NCBI GenBank assembly: GCA_034506395.1
Contig: JAPDPQ010000012.1
Location: forward strand, 1-64,000
From: a candidate division KSB1 bacterium
Lineage (GTDB): Bacteria > Zhuqueibacterota > Zhuqueibacteria > Thermofontimicrobiales > Thermofontimicrobiaceae
DNA length: 64,000 nt
Direction of reading: 5' to 3'
Both the position numbers and the translations under genes were made by a program. Below the pieces are notes generated by a model. It saw nothing but the letters and a program-made list of their open reading frames with translations, did no database searches and was not told where the DNA came from. Shown in pieces: positions 16,591 through 28,082 of this stretch (its first letter is position 1; every line of letters starts with the position of its first letter).

Positions 16591-17322
16591 TCATCGATCT
16601 AATCGAAATTTCTCTCCCAAATAGAGCCGTCGGGTCTCTGGATCATTGGCAAGAAATTCCGAACTGCCCGACTTCAGTACCACTCCCTCATACAGCAAAT
16701 AAGCCCGATCGGTAATCGAGAGCGTTTCGTGAACATTATGATCCGTAATCAGCACTCCAATACCCTTGCTGGTCAAGCCCTTGACGATCGTCTGAATATC
16801 CTCCACGGCGATCGGGTCGATACCAGCGAATGGCTCATCCAAAAGGATGAATTTCGGATTGGTGACCAAAGCTCGCGTAATCTCTACGCGTCGGCGCTCA
16901 CCTCCAGATAAGGTGTAGGCCTTGTTTTTTGCCAGATGAGAAATGTTGAGTTCGTTCAGCAATTGTTCAAGCCGTAGCTTGCGTTCTGAGCGCGACAGGG
17001 GCATGGTCTCCAGAATTGCTAAAATGTTTTCTTCAACCGTCAGCTTTCGGAAGATCGACGATTCCTGTGAAAGATAGCCAATGCCCATCCGTGCCCGACG
17101 GTACATCGGCAGATCGGTGATTTCCTGGTTATTCAGCCAGATTGTCCCCCGGGTAGGCCGAATCATCCCAGTGATCATGTAAAAAGTGGTGGTTTTGCCA
17201 GCACCATTCGGCCCTAATAGTCCAACGATCTCGCCCTGTTCAACATACAGGCTGACCTCGTTCACAACAGTTCGTTTGCTATAGATCTTTACCAGTCGTT
17301 CCGCTTGTAGCTTCAATTTCAT
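16591..17322 (-). CDS. lptB: LPS export ABC transporter ATP-binding protein LptB
   Basis: A 243-residue ATPase that powers extraction of LPS from the inner membrane with LptF/LptG. Walker A is GPNGAGKTT (37-45), the Q-loop is [19 protein letters not shown], the signature is LSGGE (138-142), Walker B is [13 protein letters not shown] with Asp-162 and Glu-163, and the switch His is in TDHNVHET (195). [13 protein letters not shown] is characteristic of LptB rather than other ABC ATPases. The start overlaps the stop of the upstream LptA-like gene by four bases. The LptF/G permeases are not in the window. The 172-bp gap to rpoN holds no evident feature. Confidence 0.96.
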   Translation of the reverse strand: MKLKLQAERLVKIYSKRTVVNEVSLYVEQGEIVGLLGPNGAGKTTTFYMITGMIRPTRGTIWLNNQEITDLPMYRRARMGIGYLSQESSIFRKLTVEENILAILETMPLSRSERKLRLEQLLNELNISHLAKNKAYTLSGGERRRVEITRALVTNPKFILLDEPFAGIDPIAVEDIQTIVKGLTSKGIGVLITDHNVHETLSITDRAYLLYEGVVLKSGSSEFLANDPETRRLYLGEKFRLDR

Positions 17323-18449
17323 TCGATCTTCCCAGGAAGTATCATCGGTTTCAAATTGGGCGGGAAATAGGTACCGGAAGAGAGCTGGGGATTGCTCTCC
17401 ACCAGAATCCGTTCGATGCGTTGATCTCTGATGAACACACTGATCTTATCACCGATGATTTTGTTCATGCCCTTCTCTTCTTCATCTTCATAGATGTAAT
17501 AATAGCTGGTCGCTTGATTTTCCACCGTGACCTGAACCAACTGGTCGTCCTCAAAGTACATGGTGATGAGCTGGCCAGTCAATGTATTGACTCGATGGTC
17601 CCAAGCTACCGTGTCCACTCGAGAAGTGACCAGCGCCTGGCCGGTCACCACCGCTTTGACCAATTTATTTTTCTCGATAAAAAGCTGGATTTGTTCGCCA
17701 GAAAGCTGGTCGCCTCCCTGCCATGCAACTGGTTTTTGGAGCAAAAGGATCTCATTCCGATCGCGATAAAATTCTGCCCGACCACAACTGGCATTGGCTT
17801 TGCCCTGTCGGATCATGACACTGTCACTCACCACTGCTTTAGCGCCGCCTTGAAACAGCTCCATGGTTAAGCTGGTAATCCAAAGCGTGTCTGTACCTGT
17901 GGTATCGCGACGGGTGAGGATCGGATGTCCCGTGATCCATGCATAATCATTGGCATTATCAAATTTCGCCAAAGCACCAGTGATCTGAATATAATTAATA
18001 CTATCGATGATTACAACATTTTTTTCTGCCGTAACGAGATCTTCATTTTTGTCATAAGCGATCTGTTCAGCGATCACCTGGCGTAATGAATCTTTTAATA
18101 ATACCCGACCAATGGCTTGAAACAATTGGCGATCGCCGAAATAATATACCTGTTCAGCGAATAGGCTCTTGTTGCGATCATAAACTCGAACGTTATTGCG
18201 AACGATGGTCTGGCGTTTATCGCGCCAATACTCCGCTTCCCCGCAAAACATCTCCGCTACGCCCTGCCGCAGATGGACATTTCCAATCATTTTAATGACA
18301 TCCCCTGAGGCATTCTTTGAATACCGAACCGTATCCGCGTTGATGATCTCTAATTTCTCCTCATCGGGCTTCTGAGCCTGAGTGACTTCCCCTTGCATGA
18401 AGATCGCGCCTAATAAAACCCAGCAAAATATAAAGAAGTTTTTTTTCAT
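17319..18449 (-). CDS. LptA/OstA-like periplasmic LPS transport protein
   Basis: A 376-residue exported protein (signal peptide to about residue 25, cleavage near TQAQ). It carries repeated OstA-type strands: [100 protein letters not shown]. Such beta-jellyroll repeats form the periplasmic bridge of the Lpt machine. It is about twice the length of E. coli LptA, as in many FCB OstA-like proteins, and may span more of the periplasm or hold extra jellyroll units. It overlaps lptB by four bases and follows lptC by 66 bases. The gene name lptA fits by context, but the long OstA-like form is not a strict orthologue. Confidence 0.85.
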   Translation of the reverse strand: MKKNFFIFCWVLLGAIFMQGEVTQAQKPDEEKLEIINADTVRYSKNASGDVIKMIGNVHLRQGVAEMFCGEAEYWRDKRQTIVRNNVRVYDRNKSLFAEQVYYFGDRQLFQAIGRVLLKDSLRQVIAEQIAYDKNEDLVTAEKNVVIIDSINYIQITGALAKFDNANDYAWITGHPILTRRDTTGTDTLWITSLTMELFQGGAKAVVSDSVMIRQGKANASCGRAEFYRDRNEILLLQKPVAWQGGDQLSGEQIQLFIEKNKLVKAVVTGQALVTSRVDTVAWDHRVNTLTGQLITMYFEDDQLVQVTVENQATSYYYIYEDEEEKGMNKIIGDKISVFIRDQRIERILVESNPQLSSGTYFPPNLKPMILPGKIE

Positions 18450-18515
18450 ACCTTCAATTTGAATCTATGTAGTAACGTACCCGTAAGTTTGTGCATGACC
18501 TCTATCTCGATTATC

Positions 18516-19103
18516 TTATTCCTCTTTTTTTGACTTTTTCCGCTCTGGTTGAAGATTGAGGTCCAATGCCCGGCTGGTTTTACCAGAAAAAGCGATGATG
18601 CGCCAATTTTCGAGATTTTGATCGGATTCGAATCCCTTGCCGTAGAACGTGTCCTGATCAGCCGTGATGATTGTGACAAAATCGTTCGACACGATCTTTT
18701 CGATACTGTTATCCCACCGCAAACGTTCAGTCTTTAGCGTGATCCCAGTATCTGATACGACGACGACATTGCCGAACGCCTCGATGTTATTGGTTGTTTC
18801 ATCCAACCTGCCTCTGTCCGCCACCAGGTTCGAAGTATGCATCCCCTGCTCGTTGAAAAAATCGACCATCACCTTTCCATCGAGTTCCACCAGTTGGCGC
18901 TCCTTAAACCGTTGCATGTGGCCATATCTGATGACGGCAGCAACCTTGCCATTTTTGCTGGTAGTCACGGTGGAGTTCCAACCCTCCTGGTCTGGGATTT
19001 CATTTACATTTTGTTGCGATGTCAGTTGCGATTCCCTGGTTCCGCAGCCGAAAGCCACCAGCATGGCGACAAAGATAATACAAAATTTTGGACTATTGTT
19101 CAC
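18516..19103 (-). CDS. lptC: LPS export periplasmic protein LptC
   Basis: A 195-residue protein beginning with GTG. A hydrophobic N-terminus ends in AFGC (Cys-20), a possible lipobox, so it may be a lipoprotein rather than a single-pass membrane protein as in E. coli. The body reads like LptC: RYGHMQRFKERQLVELDGKV, DFFNEQGMHTSNLVADRGRL, IEAFGNVVVVSDTGITLKTE, LRWDNSIEKIVSNDFVTI, GKGFESDQNLENWRI. These are the strands and the WD..i.s...v.i pattern of the family. A highly charged tail (ERKKSKKEE) closes it. It lies between the LpxL-type gene and the LptA-like gene, in keeping with the LPS operon. The ribosome site is weak (GGATCGAA). Confidence 0.88.
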   Translation of the reverse strand: MNNSPKFCIIFVAMLVAFGCGTRESQLTSQQNVNEIPDQEGWNSTVTTSKNGKVAAVIRYGHMQRFKERQLVELDGKVMVDFFNEQGMHTSNLVADRGRLDETTNNIEAFGNVVVVSDTGITLKTERLRWDNSIEKIVSNDFVTIITADQDTFYGKGFESDQNLENWRIIAFSGKTSRALDLNLQPERKKSKKEE

Positions 19104-19181
19104 TTCGATCCAGCGTCCGCTTTTTCAAAATTTTCTCAGTCAATTCCCAATTCGGCGACCTCATTCCTTTGAACCTGCTTG

Positions 19182-20120
19182 TTAATGGAGGTCTTTGCTT
19201 GCCACGTCCTCGGGCTTTGTTTTCCATCTTTGATGCATCCAAACCCACTGAGTGGGATATTTTTGAATGACCTGGGCGATGGCATCAGAGAAGCGTTGCG
19301 TGTTTGTCACACGATCCTGTGATGCATCGCCAGAGATTTCGAGATCAAGCTGGTCACCGATCTCAATGTAATGGCGGTTATCGGGGCCAATATGAATGGC
19401 CATCGGGACCACTGCTGCTTGGGTTTTTAGGGCTAAAATTGTGGGACCTACTGGAGTGTAGGCCAACTTTCCTAAAAAATCAATAAAAACGCCATCGACA
19501 TGGCGGGTATCCTGATCGATCAGCAAGCCGATGATCTCATTGCGTGCCAGAGCGCGCAAAATTTCTCGCGTCGCACCCCCGCGTGCGATATATTTCATGC
19601 CGGAACGTTCCCGATTGCTTACCACCAGCGCATCGAGTCTGGGATCGTAAATAGGAGCGCCGACGACATTGACTGGGTAACCTTTTATTGCTAAATAAGC
19701 GCCCATCAGCTCCCAGTTGCCGATATGACCAGTTATGGCCAAGACCCCTCTGCCGCGAGCCAGCGCTCGATCTAACTTTTCCAATCCCCAGGCTGTGACG
19801 TAGCGATCGATGTTGTGAGAACCGTAACATGGCAATCGAAATGCGTCGGCCATATTCCGTCCCAGATTGATGAATACGGCTCGCGCCATGCGGTAAATAG
19901 TTTTTTGATCATAATGAGAGCCATAGATCAGGGTTAGGTGATCGATGGTCTTGCGACGTTCCGAACCAATCAGATAGAACCCGAATAATGCCAGGTTCTT
20001 GAGAAATTTTATCGCTGTATCCCGAGCCGCGCTATTGATCCACCGCAGCCCTGCTTTCACAAATATGTAGATCAACCAGTTTTTTATCCGCTTTCGGGTG
20101 CGACGCCACAATAAACTCAC
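19182..20120 (-). CDS. Lipid A late acyltransferase, LpxL/HtrB family
   Basis: A 312-residue inner-membrane-associated enzyme that adds a secondary acyl chain to Kdo-lipid A from acyl-ACP. The catalytic HX4D/E motif is in TGHIGNWELMGAYLA, followed by IARGGATREILRALARNEII, LLIDQDTRHVDGVFIDFLGK and the closing YPTQWVWMHQRWKTKP. A basic, hydrophobic N-terminus anchors it. It overlaps kdsD by four bases and lies among Kdo and Lpt genes, which supports the lipid A role. LpxL, LpxM and LpxP cannot be told apart by eye. Confidence 0.88.
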   Translation of the reverse strand: MSLLWRRTRKRIKNWLIYIFVKAGLRWINSAARDTAIKFLKNLALFGFYLIGSERRKTIDHLTLIYGSHYDQKTIYRMARAVFINLGRNMADAFRLPCYGSHNIDRYVTAWGLEKLDRALARGRGVLAITGHIGNWELMGAYLAIKGYPVNVVGAPIYDPRLDALVVSNRERSGMKYIARGGATREILRALARNEIIGLLIDQDTRHVDGVFIDFLGKLAYTPVGPTILALKTQAAVVPMAIHIGPDNRHYIEIGDQLDLEISGDASQDRVTNTQRFSDAIAQVIQKYPTQWVWMHQRWKTKPEDVASKDLH

Positions 20121-21106
20121 AGAATGCCGGCCTCCAAAAGGTCATGAATATGAACGATCCCGCGGGGATGATTGTTATCGTCCACAATGATCACTTGCAT
20201 GATGCTGAAATCGGTCATAAGCTTGAGCGCCTCAGCTGCCAATGTCCCCAGCTTCACCGTTTTGGGATTACGAGTCATGATCTGGCTGGCCTTGAGGTCC
20301 CAAATATCCTTGGTTTTCTCAACCAAACGACGGATGTCGCCATCGGTAATGATGCCGATCAATCGATCCTGTTGGTCCACGACGCAGGTGGAACCGAACC
20401 GTTTCGATGTAATTTCAAAGATCACCTTTTCTAAAGGCAAATCTTCGGTCACTTTGGGAATGCGATCACCAGTGAACATGACATCGTCGATTTTGATCGA
20501 TAGTTTTTTGCCCAGACTTCCCCCAGGGTGAAACATGGCAAATTGTTCGGCGGTGAAATTGCGTCGCTTCAGCAACGCCACCGCCAGGGCATCGCCGATG
20601 ACCAGGGCAGCCGTGGTGCTGGATGTGGGGGCGAGGTTAAATGGGCATGCCTCTTCTTTGACGCTTGCGTCTAAAACGATGTCGCTTCGTTCCGCGATCC
20701 GCGAGCGACGATTGCCCACGATCGAGATGATCGGCACGCCAATCCGTTTTAGCACTGGGAAGATCTGAAATAGCTCGCTCGTATTACCACTTTTCGAGAT
20801 GCAAATCACCACGTCATCCTTATGGACCGCGCCCAGATCGCCATGCATCCCCTCGGCTGGGTGCAAAAACATGGCGGCCGTCCCAGTGCTTGTTAACGTT
20901 GCAGCGATCTTGCGGCCAATGATGCCAGACTTTCCCATCCCAGAAATGATCACCCTCCCTTTGCATTGGGCGAGCAGTTCCACTGCCTGAGCGAACTCGG
21001 AGTTGATTTTCTGTTCAAGATCAAATATCGCCTGGGCCTCTTTCCGAATGACCTCTTTCCCGATGGAAATCGTCTGAAGCGCTATCTTGTTATTGCTCTC
21101 CGGCAT
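20117..21106 (-). CDS. kdsD: Arabinose-5-phosphate isomerase (KdsD/KpsF type)
   Basis: A 329-residue enzyme that turns ribulose 5-phosphate into arabinose 5-phosphate, the first step of Kdo synthesis. The N-terminal SIS domain (about 30-185) contains GRVIISGMGKSGIIGRKIAA, LHPAEGMHGDLGAV, ISKSGNTSELFQIFPVLKR and NLAPTSSTTAALVIGDALAV. A pair of CBS domains follows (about 205-329), with TSKRFGSTCVVDQQDRLIGI and ITDGDIRRLVEK. This layout and length are those of KdsD. It overlaps the acyltransferase gene by four bases and the other three Kdo genes lie upstream in the same block. Confidence 0.95.
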   Translation of the reverse strand: MPESNNKIALQTISIGKEVIRKEAQAIFDLEQKINSEFAQAVELLAQCKGRVIISGMGKSGIIGRKIAATLTSTGTAAMFLHPAEGMHGDLGAVHKDDVVICISKSGNTSELFQIFPVLKRIGVPIISIVGNRRSRIAERSDIVLDASVKEEACPFNLAPTSSTTAALVIGDALAVALLKRRNFTAEQFAMFHPGGSLGKKLSIKIDDVMFTGDRIPKVTEDLPLEKVIFEITSKRFGSTCVVDQQDRLIGIITDGDIRRLVEKTKDIWDLKASQIMTRNPKTVKLGTLAAEALKLMTDFSIMQVIIVDDNNHPRGIVHIHDLLEAGIL

Positions 21107-21119
21107 AGTTTAAAGTTTT

Positions 21120-21785
21120 TTATAATCCCTGGTTTGGTAGCGAACTCGCACCTTCAATCGTGACATGAACTGAATCAGCTCCCCAATTGGTCGGGTCTTT
21201 TGCGTCATACGCTTTGACCATAATGGTCTTCCGGCCTGAAAGACCCGTCACATTCCAATTGTTCCATTGATATGGGCTGGAGTAATCGGTATAAGACAGT
21301 TTATCGTTGATGAAAAAGTCAACCGACCGAATCGGCCAAAGGTATGTCACTTTTACCTTGATCGTATAAAATCCTAATCCGAGGATCGTTTGGTTTTCCA
21401 CTGGTTGCGTAATCATGACGAACGGTTTCGTTTCATCGCGCACATTCACAAAGACGGTGTCCTTTGTTTTGCTGCCGTTTTCATCGGAGACAGTAATGAT
21501 AATGGGAAAGCGGCCCGCAGTGGCCGGCGCGATCCAGGTGACCGTCTCTAAATAATTCTCAATGAACGTCCCTCCCAACTTGCACTCCCATCGATAAGAC
21601 AAAAAGTCGTTTTCCGGGTCTGTGGCCTCGACGTGCAAAGTAGTGGTATCGTTGACAGCGATCTCTTGCGGATTGGCCGTTAAATTGACAATAATTGGAG
21701 GTTGGTTGAACAGCATATCCAATGCTTTGCAATTCAGCAATAGCGCGCATTCAGCTATGACAAAAATGCAAATTGATCGCTTCAT
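21120..21785 (-). CDS. Putative lipoprotein with Ig/PKD-like domains
   Basis: A 221-residue exported protein. The ATG at 21785 has a strong GGGAGGAG ribosome site; the frame is open 50 codons further but that part is not protein-like. The N-terminus MKRSICIFVIAECALLLNC suggests a lipidated Cys, though Asn before Cys is unusual. Residues about 30-120 form a PKD/cadherin-like module (PPIIVNLTANPQEIAVNDTT, ATDPENDFLSYRWECKLGG, VTVSDENGSK-like strand). About 125-215 is a second Ig-like domain of the kind found in secreted hydrolases (TKPFVMITQPVENQTI, WPIRSVDFFINDK, SPYQWNNWNVTGLSGRKTI). No enzyme motif is seen. It is the third gene of a CsgG-like/lipoprotein trio lying between kdsC and kdsD. Confidence 0.8.
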   Translation of the reverse strand: MKRSICIFVIAECALLLNCKALDMLFNQPPIIVNLTANPQEIAVNDTTTLHVEATDPENDFLSYRWECKLGGTFIENYLETVTWIAPATAGRFPIIITVSDENGSKTKDTVFVNVRDETKPFVMITQPVENQTILGLGFYTIKVKVTYLWPIRSVDFFINDKLSYTDYSSPYQWNNWNVTGLSGRKTIMVKAYDAKDPTNWGADSVHVTIEGASSLPNQGL

Positions 21786-21801
21786 GGTCTCCTCCCGCCA
21801 A

Positions 21802-22575
21802 TTAAAAACTGGCTGCTTGTAAGATTTCTTTTTTGGAGCTTTGAGAATCCTGAACGAGCACCACTGCATATAAGCTGGTTGCGTTTTCGTACCTTGGCAA
21901 TGGCGCCGAAAAACGAAATGATTTGATCTCGCCATGCTGAATATAAGGAATCGTCTGCACTGGAAGAATTTGTCGGACCAAAAAGCGGTGCCCTTTCATA
22001 TTCAGGTCTTCGTATATGACAGCAATCAACCGAAGATTTTCCTTCGCGCCATTTCCGTACATGGCGAGCCTCAAGTCGAGTTCAAATCCATTGTTGCTGA
22101 TTTTTTTTATTCCTTGAAGACCAAAAGGACTGGTTCGTCCAAGCAGCGTTCCAAGCGCGTCCACATACCGCTGCTTAATATTTTCAAAAGAAGCACCCTG
22201 TACTCGCTTGGTAAGCCCATTGAACATAGCATCGGGTATAGCTCGTTCAGAGCTATTGGGAACATATTCGTAATACCGCTGATTAAATTCCTCCATTGCA
22301 TAAATATCGTTCCACCCAGAAACGCGGTTCATCAGATGATATTCCAGCACACAAATTTTGTCCCGATAAATGGTTTCTTGGGCTAATTCCTCGATCGCAC
22401 CGGTCGCATAACTGCAAAACTCAAACCCCGTGCTATCGTTGACAAATAATTCCACTGCAATGGTCTGCGCGATGGTGGCATTGGGATTTTTTGGATCGAA
22501 GGGATTGTTGCGTTCCAGATCACCGCAACGAACCAGTACCAGTCCAATGATCAAGAGAGATGCGATTTGTCTCAT
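21802..22575 (-). CDS. FCB-type lipoprotein of unknown function
   Basis: A 257-residue protein with AAAAAGGAGGACAAT before the ATG at 22575. The N-terminus MRQIASLLIIGLVLVRCGDL carries a lipoprotein signal with Cys-17, followed by ERNNPFDPKNPN, a motif that often follows the lipid cysteine in FCB-group lipoproteins. The rest shows no known domain by eye. It contains several Tyr-rich segments (NQRYYEYVPNSSERAIPDAM) and a beta-rich C-terminal half. It ends 16 bases before the next lipoprotein and starts 13 bases after the CsgG-like gene, so the three are one translation unit. An envelope-associated complex is inferred. Confidence 0.8.
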   Translation of the reverse strand: MRQIASLLIIGLVLVRCGDLERNNPFDPKNPNATIAQTIAVELFVNDSTGFEFCSYATGAIEELAQETIYRDKICVLEYHLMNRVSGWNDIYAMEEFNQRYYEYVPNSSERAIPDAMFNGLTKRVQGASFENIKQRYVDALGTLLGRTSPFGLQGIKKISNNGFELDLRLAMYGNGAKENLRLIAVIYEDLNMKGHRFLVRQILPVQTIPYIQHGEIKSFRFSAPLPRYENATSLYAVVLVQDSQSSKKEILQAASF

Positions 22576-22588
22576 ATTGTCCTCCTTT

Positions 22589-23464
22589 TTAAAATTGGAG
22601 GGTGAAGGAAACGGAAAATTTTCCTTGTTCCTGGTCTTCGAATGTGGCCTTGATTGGGAAAGCCTTCGAATCGCTGCTGGCATAGATATAGTTATTATCA
22701 CTCCGATCGCGTTTCCATAGGGCTATTGTTGCCAAAGTTCCCGCAATTGTGGCGCTGAGCGATATGTTACGAGCCCGATAAGAGCGATTTGCATCGGAAT
22801 AATACCGATCAAAGTCACCAAATAGATCTGTTTGGAGGTAGCGATCGTATTTATTTTGATAATTGAAATGAAAGATGGCCGTCGCGGCGGCAAGTGCGAT
22901 GGTGCCTAATGCTGCCCAATGCGAGCGATAATTGCGCAATTTGGCAGATTGCAGTCGTTCGCCTTTCCCAGTCAGGTTGAAGATGATGTTTTGGGCTAAC
23001 AGTCTGATCATTTGCTCAATGTTGTCAGCAGAGCGGCTCGTTACTTTCTCCCCTGAAATCTGACCAGTGCCCGCTTTTATCAAATGCGCATCGATACGGA
23101 ACTGGGAGCCAATGGCGTTGATCTCTCCCGAGATAATAAAATCTGCTCCAGCCAATCGACCCACTTGCTGGGCCTCTTGCGTAGCCAAGATCCCAGCTTG
23201 AGCCAGTGCTTGTTCTCTCAAAATGGCTTCGAGTTTGCTTCGCTCTACCACCAGAAGATCAGTGGAACGCGAGAGCTCCGTTTTTAGCAATTCTGTGATC
23301 GTCCGCTCGAAGCGATCGTAGCCAAAAACCGAGCTGTTATTTTTGAAATCCATTACTGCAACGATGATTTTGGTGCTATCCTGGGCTTGCTGTGCAAATA
23401 GATTGGGGATTCCCCTCGAAATTAGGAAGACCAACCAGATAAGAATTTTACATTTGTTTATCAT
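22589..23464 (-). CDS. CsgG/FlgO-like outer-membrane-associated protein
   Basis: A 291-residue protein with a signal peptide (cleavage after LFA, about residue 24). Residues about 30-165 match the CsgG/FlgO-type fold: IIVAVMDFKNNSS, ITELLKTELSRSTDLLVVER, LEAILREQALAQAGILATQE, GRLAGADFIISGEINAIGSQ, RIDAHLIKAGTGQISGEKV. Such domains assemble at the outer membrane or act in envelope biogenesis. The C-terminal part has two hydrophobic segments (about 188-202 and 240-255) separated by a Tyr-rich stretch, and ends in Phe (SVSFTLQF). It lacks the full length of curli CsgG and no curlin gene is near. Two lipoprotein genes follow within 20 bases each. Confidence 0.78.
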   Translation of the reverse strand: MINKCKILIWLVFLISRGIPNLFAQQAQDSTKIIVAVMDFKNNSSVFGYDRFERTITELLKTELSRSTDLLVVERSKLEAILREQALAQAGILATQEAQQVGRLAGADFIISGEINAIGSQFRIDAHLIKAGTGQISGEKVTSRSADNIEQMIRLLAQNIIFNLTGKGERLQSAKLRNYRSHWAALGTIALAAATAIFHFNYQNKYDRYLQTDLFGDFDRYYSDANRSYRARNISLSATIAGTLATIALWKRDRSDNNYIYASSDSKAFPIKATFEDQEQGKFSVSFTLQF

Positions 23465-23537
23465 ATTTGCCCTCCCAGTGATTCGAACCTATAAGTTGTT
23501 TCGTTGCGTGTGCAGCGTCCAATGGGATACCGTGAAT

Positions 23538-24068
23538 TCAGAGCTCAGCAGATCGGAATTTCTGGATGACGAATTCCCATTTTCCCTGTCGTTTTAAGAT
23601 CCATTCAATGATTTCGCGTACCGCCCCTTTGCCACCTGGCAGTTGGCTAATATAATCTGCTTCTCGTTTCACATCTTCGGAAGCATCGGCCACCGTGCAA
23701 CGCACCCCAACCCGTCTGAGCACTGGCAAATCATTGAGATCATCGCCCACATAGGCGATTTCATGGTCGCCTAGCCCCAAATTTGCTCGAATCTGTTCGT
23801 ATGCAGCCCGCTTATCCGATTGTCCCTGGAACAAGATTTTGATGCCTAAATCCTCTGCCCGGCGTTGGACCGCCGCCGAAGCGCGCCCAGTGATGATGCC
23901 GACTTCCAGCCCAGCCGCTTGAGCCAGTTTGATGCCCAAGCCATCTTTGATGTTAAATATCTTGAACTCTTGATCCGATTCGCCAAGAATGATGCCCCCA
24001 TCAGTTAGGACGCCATCGACATCGAGCAATAGCAATTTGATCTTGTTGATTTTTTCGGACAGATTCAA
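23538..24068 (-). CDS. kdsC: 3-deoxy-D-manno-octulosonate 8-phosphate phosphatase
   Basis: A 176-residue HAD-family phosphatase of the C0 (capless) tetrameric type that releases phosphate from Kdo 8-phosphate. Motif I is LLLLDVDGVLTDG with the two catalytic Asp, motif II is GIITGRAS, motif III Lys is in GQSDKRAAYEQI, and motif IV is YVGDDLNDLPVL. Length and the DVDGVLTDG signature are typical. It starts three bases after kdsA, so the two are coupled. Confidence 0.95.
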   Translation of the reverse strand: MNLSEKINKIKLLLLDVDGVLTDGGIILGESDQEFKIFNIKDGLGIKLAQAAGLEVGIITGRASAAVQRRAEDLGIKILFQGQSDKRAAYEQIRANLGLGDHEIAYVGDDLNDLPVLRRVGVRCTVADASEDVKREADYISQLPGGKGAVREIIEWILKRQGKWEFVIQKFRSAEL

Positions 24069-24071
24069 GGC

Positions 24072-24893
24072 TCAAATCTTTTTGATAATACCATCCAGTT
24101 CTTTTAATTGAACTAATAATGATCGCAATTGTTGGAGTGGAAGCATGTTGGCCGCATCGCAGAGCGCTTCCTCAACACAGGGGTGTGTTTCAAGAAAGAG
24201 CGCCTGCACGCCTACTGCCATACCTGCTCGTGCCAGTGGAAAAATGAATTGCGGCTGGCCGCCTGATTTCCCATGAGCGCCCCCCGGCAATTGCAGACTA
24301 TGAGTGGCATCAAACACCACTGGATAACCCAGGTTCTTCATGATTACCAACGATCGAAAATCGACGACGAGATTATGGTAGCCGAATGTGGTGCCGCGTT
24401 CCGTCAACATAATTTGATCATTGCCAAAATGGACCGCCTTGGCCGCAATTGCCCCCATATCCTCTGGCGCCATGAATTGCCCCTTTTTAATGTTGATCGG
24501 TTTGCCTGTCTTCGCCGCCGCAACAACTATATCGGTCTGCCGACATAAAAATGCTGGAATCTGCAACACATCTGCCACCTCAGCCACTGGTGCAGCCTCC
24601 TGCGGGGAATGAATATCCGTCAGAATTGGTATTTCGAATGATTGCTTTACTTTTTCCAGTATTCTCAGCCCCTGCTCTAATCCAGGCCCAGTATAGGACT
24701 CGATGCTCTGCCGATTGGCTTTGCTGTATGAAGATTTGTAGATATAAGGGATTCGCAACTCGTCAGTGATTTTTCTGATCTCCTCAGCCGTTTGAAGCGC
24801 AATTCGCTCGGTTTCGATGACACAGGGACCAGCGATCAGTACAAATGGAGAATTTTCGGTTATTGTAATATTATTGATTCGAATGGCTTTCAT
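24072..24893 (-). CDS. kdsA: 3-deoxy-8-phosphooctulonate synthase
   Basis: A 273-residue TIM-barrel aldolase that joins phosphoenolpyruvate to arabinose 5-phosphate. Key motifs are LIAGPCVIETERIAL, YIYKSSYSKANRQS, ILTDIHSPQEA, DVLQIPAFLCRQTDIVVAAA, INIKKGQFMAPEDM, LTERGTTFGYHNLVVDFRSL and FDATHSLQLPGG. The Cys of AGPCVIE, where metal-dependent forms have a metal ligand Cys, is present, which suggests but does not prove the metal-dependent class. It lies between pyrG and kdsC. Confidence 0.96.
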   Translation of the reverse strand: MKAIRINNITITENSPFVLIAGPCVIETERIALQTAEEIRKITDELRIPYIYKSSYSKANRQSIESYTGPGLEQGLRILEKVKQSFEIPILTDIHSPQEAAPVAEVADVLQIPAFLCRQTDIVVAAAKTGKPINIKKGQFMAPEDMGAIAAKAVHFGNDQIMLTERGTTFGYHNLVVDFRSLVIMKNLGYPVVFDATHSLQLPGGAHGKSGGQPQFIFPLARAGMAVGVQALFLETHPCVEEALCDAANMLPLQQLRSLLVQLKELDGIIKKI

Positions 24894-24991
24894 GATCCAG
24901 AATTCTTTCCAGTTTAGATTTTGCCATCAATATCAAGCCAATTTATTCCAGTGCTTCGGTCCTGCTTACAAAAAACTACGGCGAGAGCCAC

Positions 24992-27396
<2,405 letters not shown>

Positions 27397-27453
27397 CTGT
27401 TTTTTTGCGCGACCTTTTACGCTAACTGGTTCTCTGCTAAAAAGCCATCCTGA

Positions 27454-27747
27454 TTAATCTTTTTTAATCACCTTTGGCACGCTAAAAAAATTGCCTTGGC
27501 GAGCCGGCGCATTTTGCAGAGCCTGCTCGGGACTGAACCATGGCACAGCTTCATCGTCCCGCATCCGATTGCCGAGCTCGATGACCTGTGACATTGGAGG
27601 GACCTCTGTCAAATCCAGTTCGTTCAACTTGTCGATGTAAGCGACAATTTGAGAAAGCTCTATGGCTAATTTCTGCTTTTCTGTATCGCTAAATCTGAGC
27701 CGCGACAATCGAGCGATTCGATCCACCTCTTCAATTGAAATTAACAT
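27454..27747 (-). CDS. gatC: Asp/Glu-tRNA amidotransferase subunit C
   Basis: A 97-residue protein that helps assemble the GatCAB complex, which amidates mischarged Glu-tRNA(Gln) or Asp-tRNA(Asn). The sequence fits throughout: EEVDRIARLSRLRFSDTEKQ, LSQIVAYIDKLNELDL, TEVPPMSQVIELGNRMRDDE and the end GNFFSVPKVIKK. gatA and gatB are not in the window. It is the first gene after a strong promoter and so opens the long minus-strand block. Confidence 0.93.
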   Translation of the reverse strand: MLISIEEVDRIARLSRLRFSDTEKQKLAIELSQIVAYIDKLNELDLTEVPPMSQVIELGNRMRDDEAVPWFSPEQALQNAPARQGNFFSVPKVIKKD

Positions 27748-27909
27748 GAGTATTTTGATTTTTGAGTTTCAACAAAGGATCGCTGGTTATGCGAAACTGA
27801 TGCCTTTTATGCACCCGATAAAGCGAAATGCGGCCATTCACCGTGCCGCAATACTCAGGATGTGCCTGTTCCGTTTTTTTAGGATCAGCAAAGCATTTCA
27901 GCCGTTTCT

Positions 27910-27938
27910 AATATAAAATAATTCGCTCAAATTGTCAA
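27910..27938 (-). promoter_or_regulatory. Promoter of the gatC-kdsB-pyrG-kds/lpt block
   Basis: On the minus strand TTGACA (27933-27938) and TATATT (27910-27915) are spaced by exactly 17 bases. The start point would be near 27903, leaving a leader of about 155 bases before gatC. The other part of the gene-free stretch (27748-28082) shows nothing else recognisable. Since the following genes are mostly overlapping or close, this promoter may drive much of the block down to kdsC or beyond. Confidence 0.75.
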
Positions 27939-28082
27939 GCATAAACTTCGATGTGCTGGCATAATTTTTGTTAAGAGATCGATTCCGTAATTCCGACCTT
28001 TTCATCGCAACACCGATGATCGCATCTTTTGATGCGATCAAACAGCCCCTGATCTCGAGCGAAAACCTTTATTCAAGCCTTT

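Noticed and set aside
27460-27500. Sigma-54 promoter-like sequence TTGGCACG...TTGC inside gatC
   Set aside because: The spacing between the GG and GC elements is too long (10 bases instead of 5 between TGGCAC and TTGC), and it lies on the antisense strand of a coding region.
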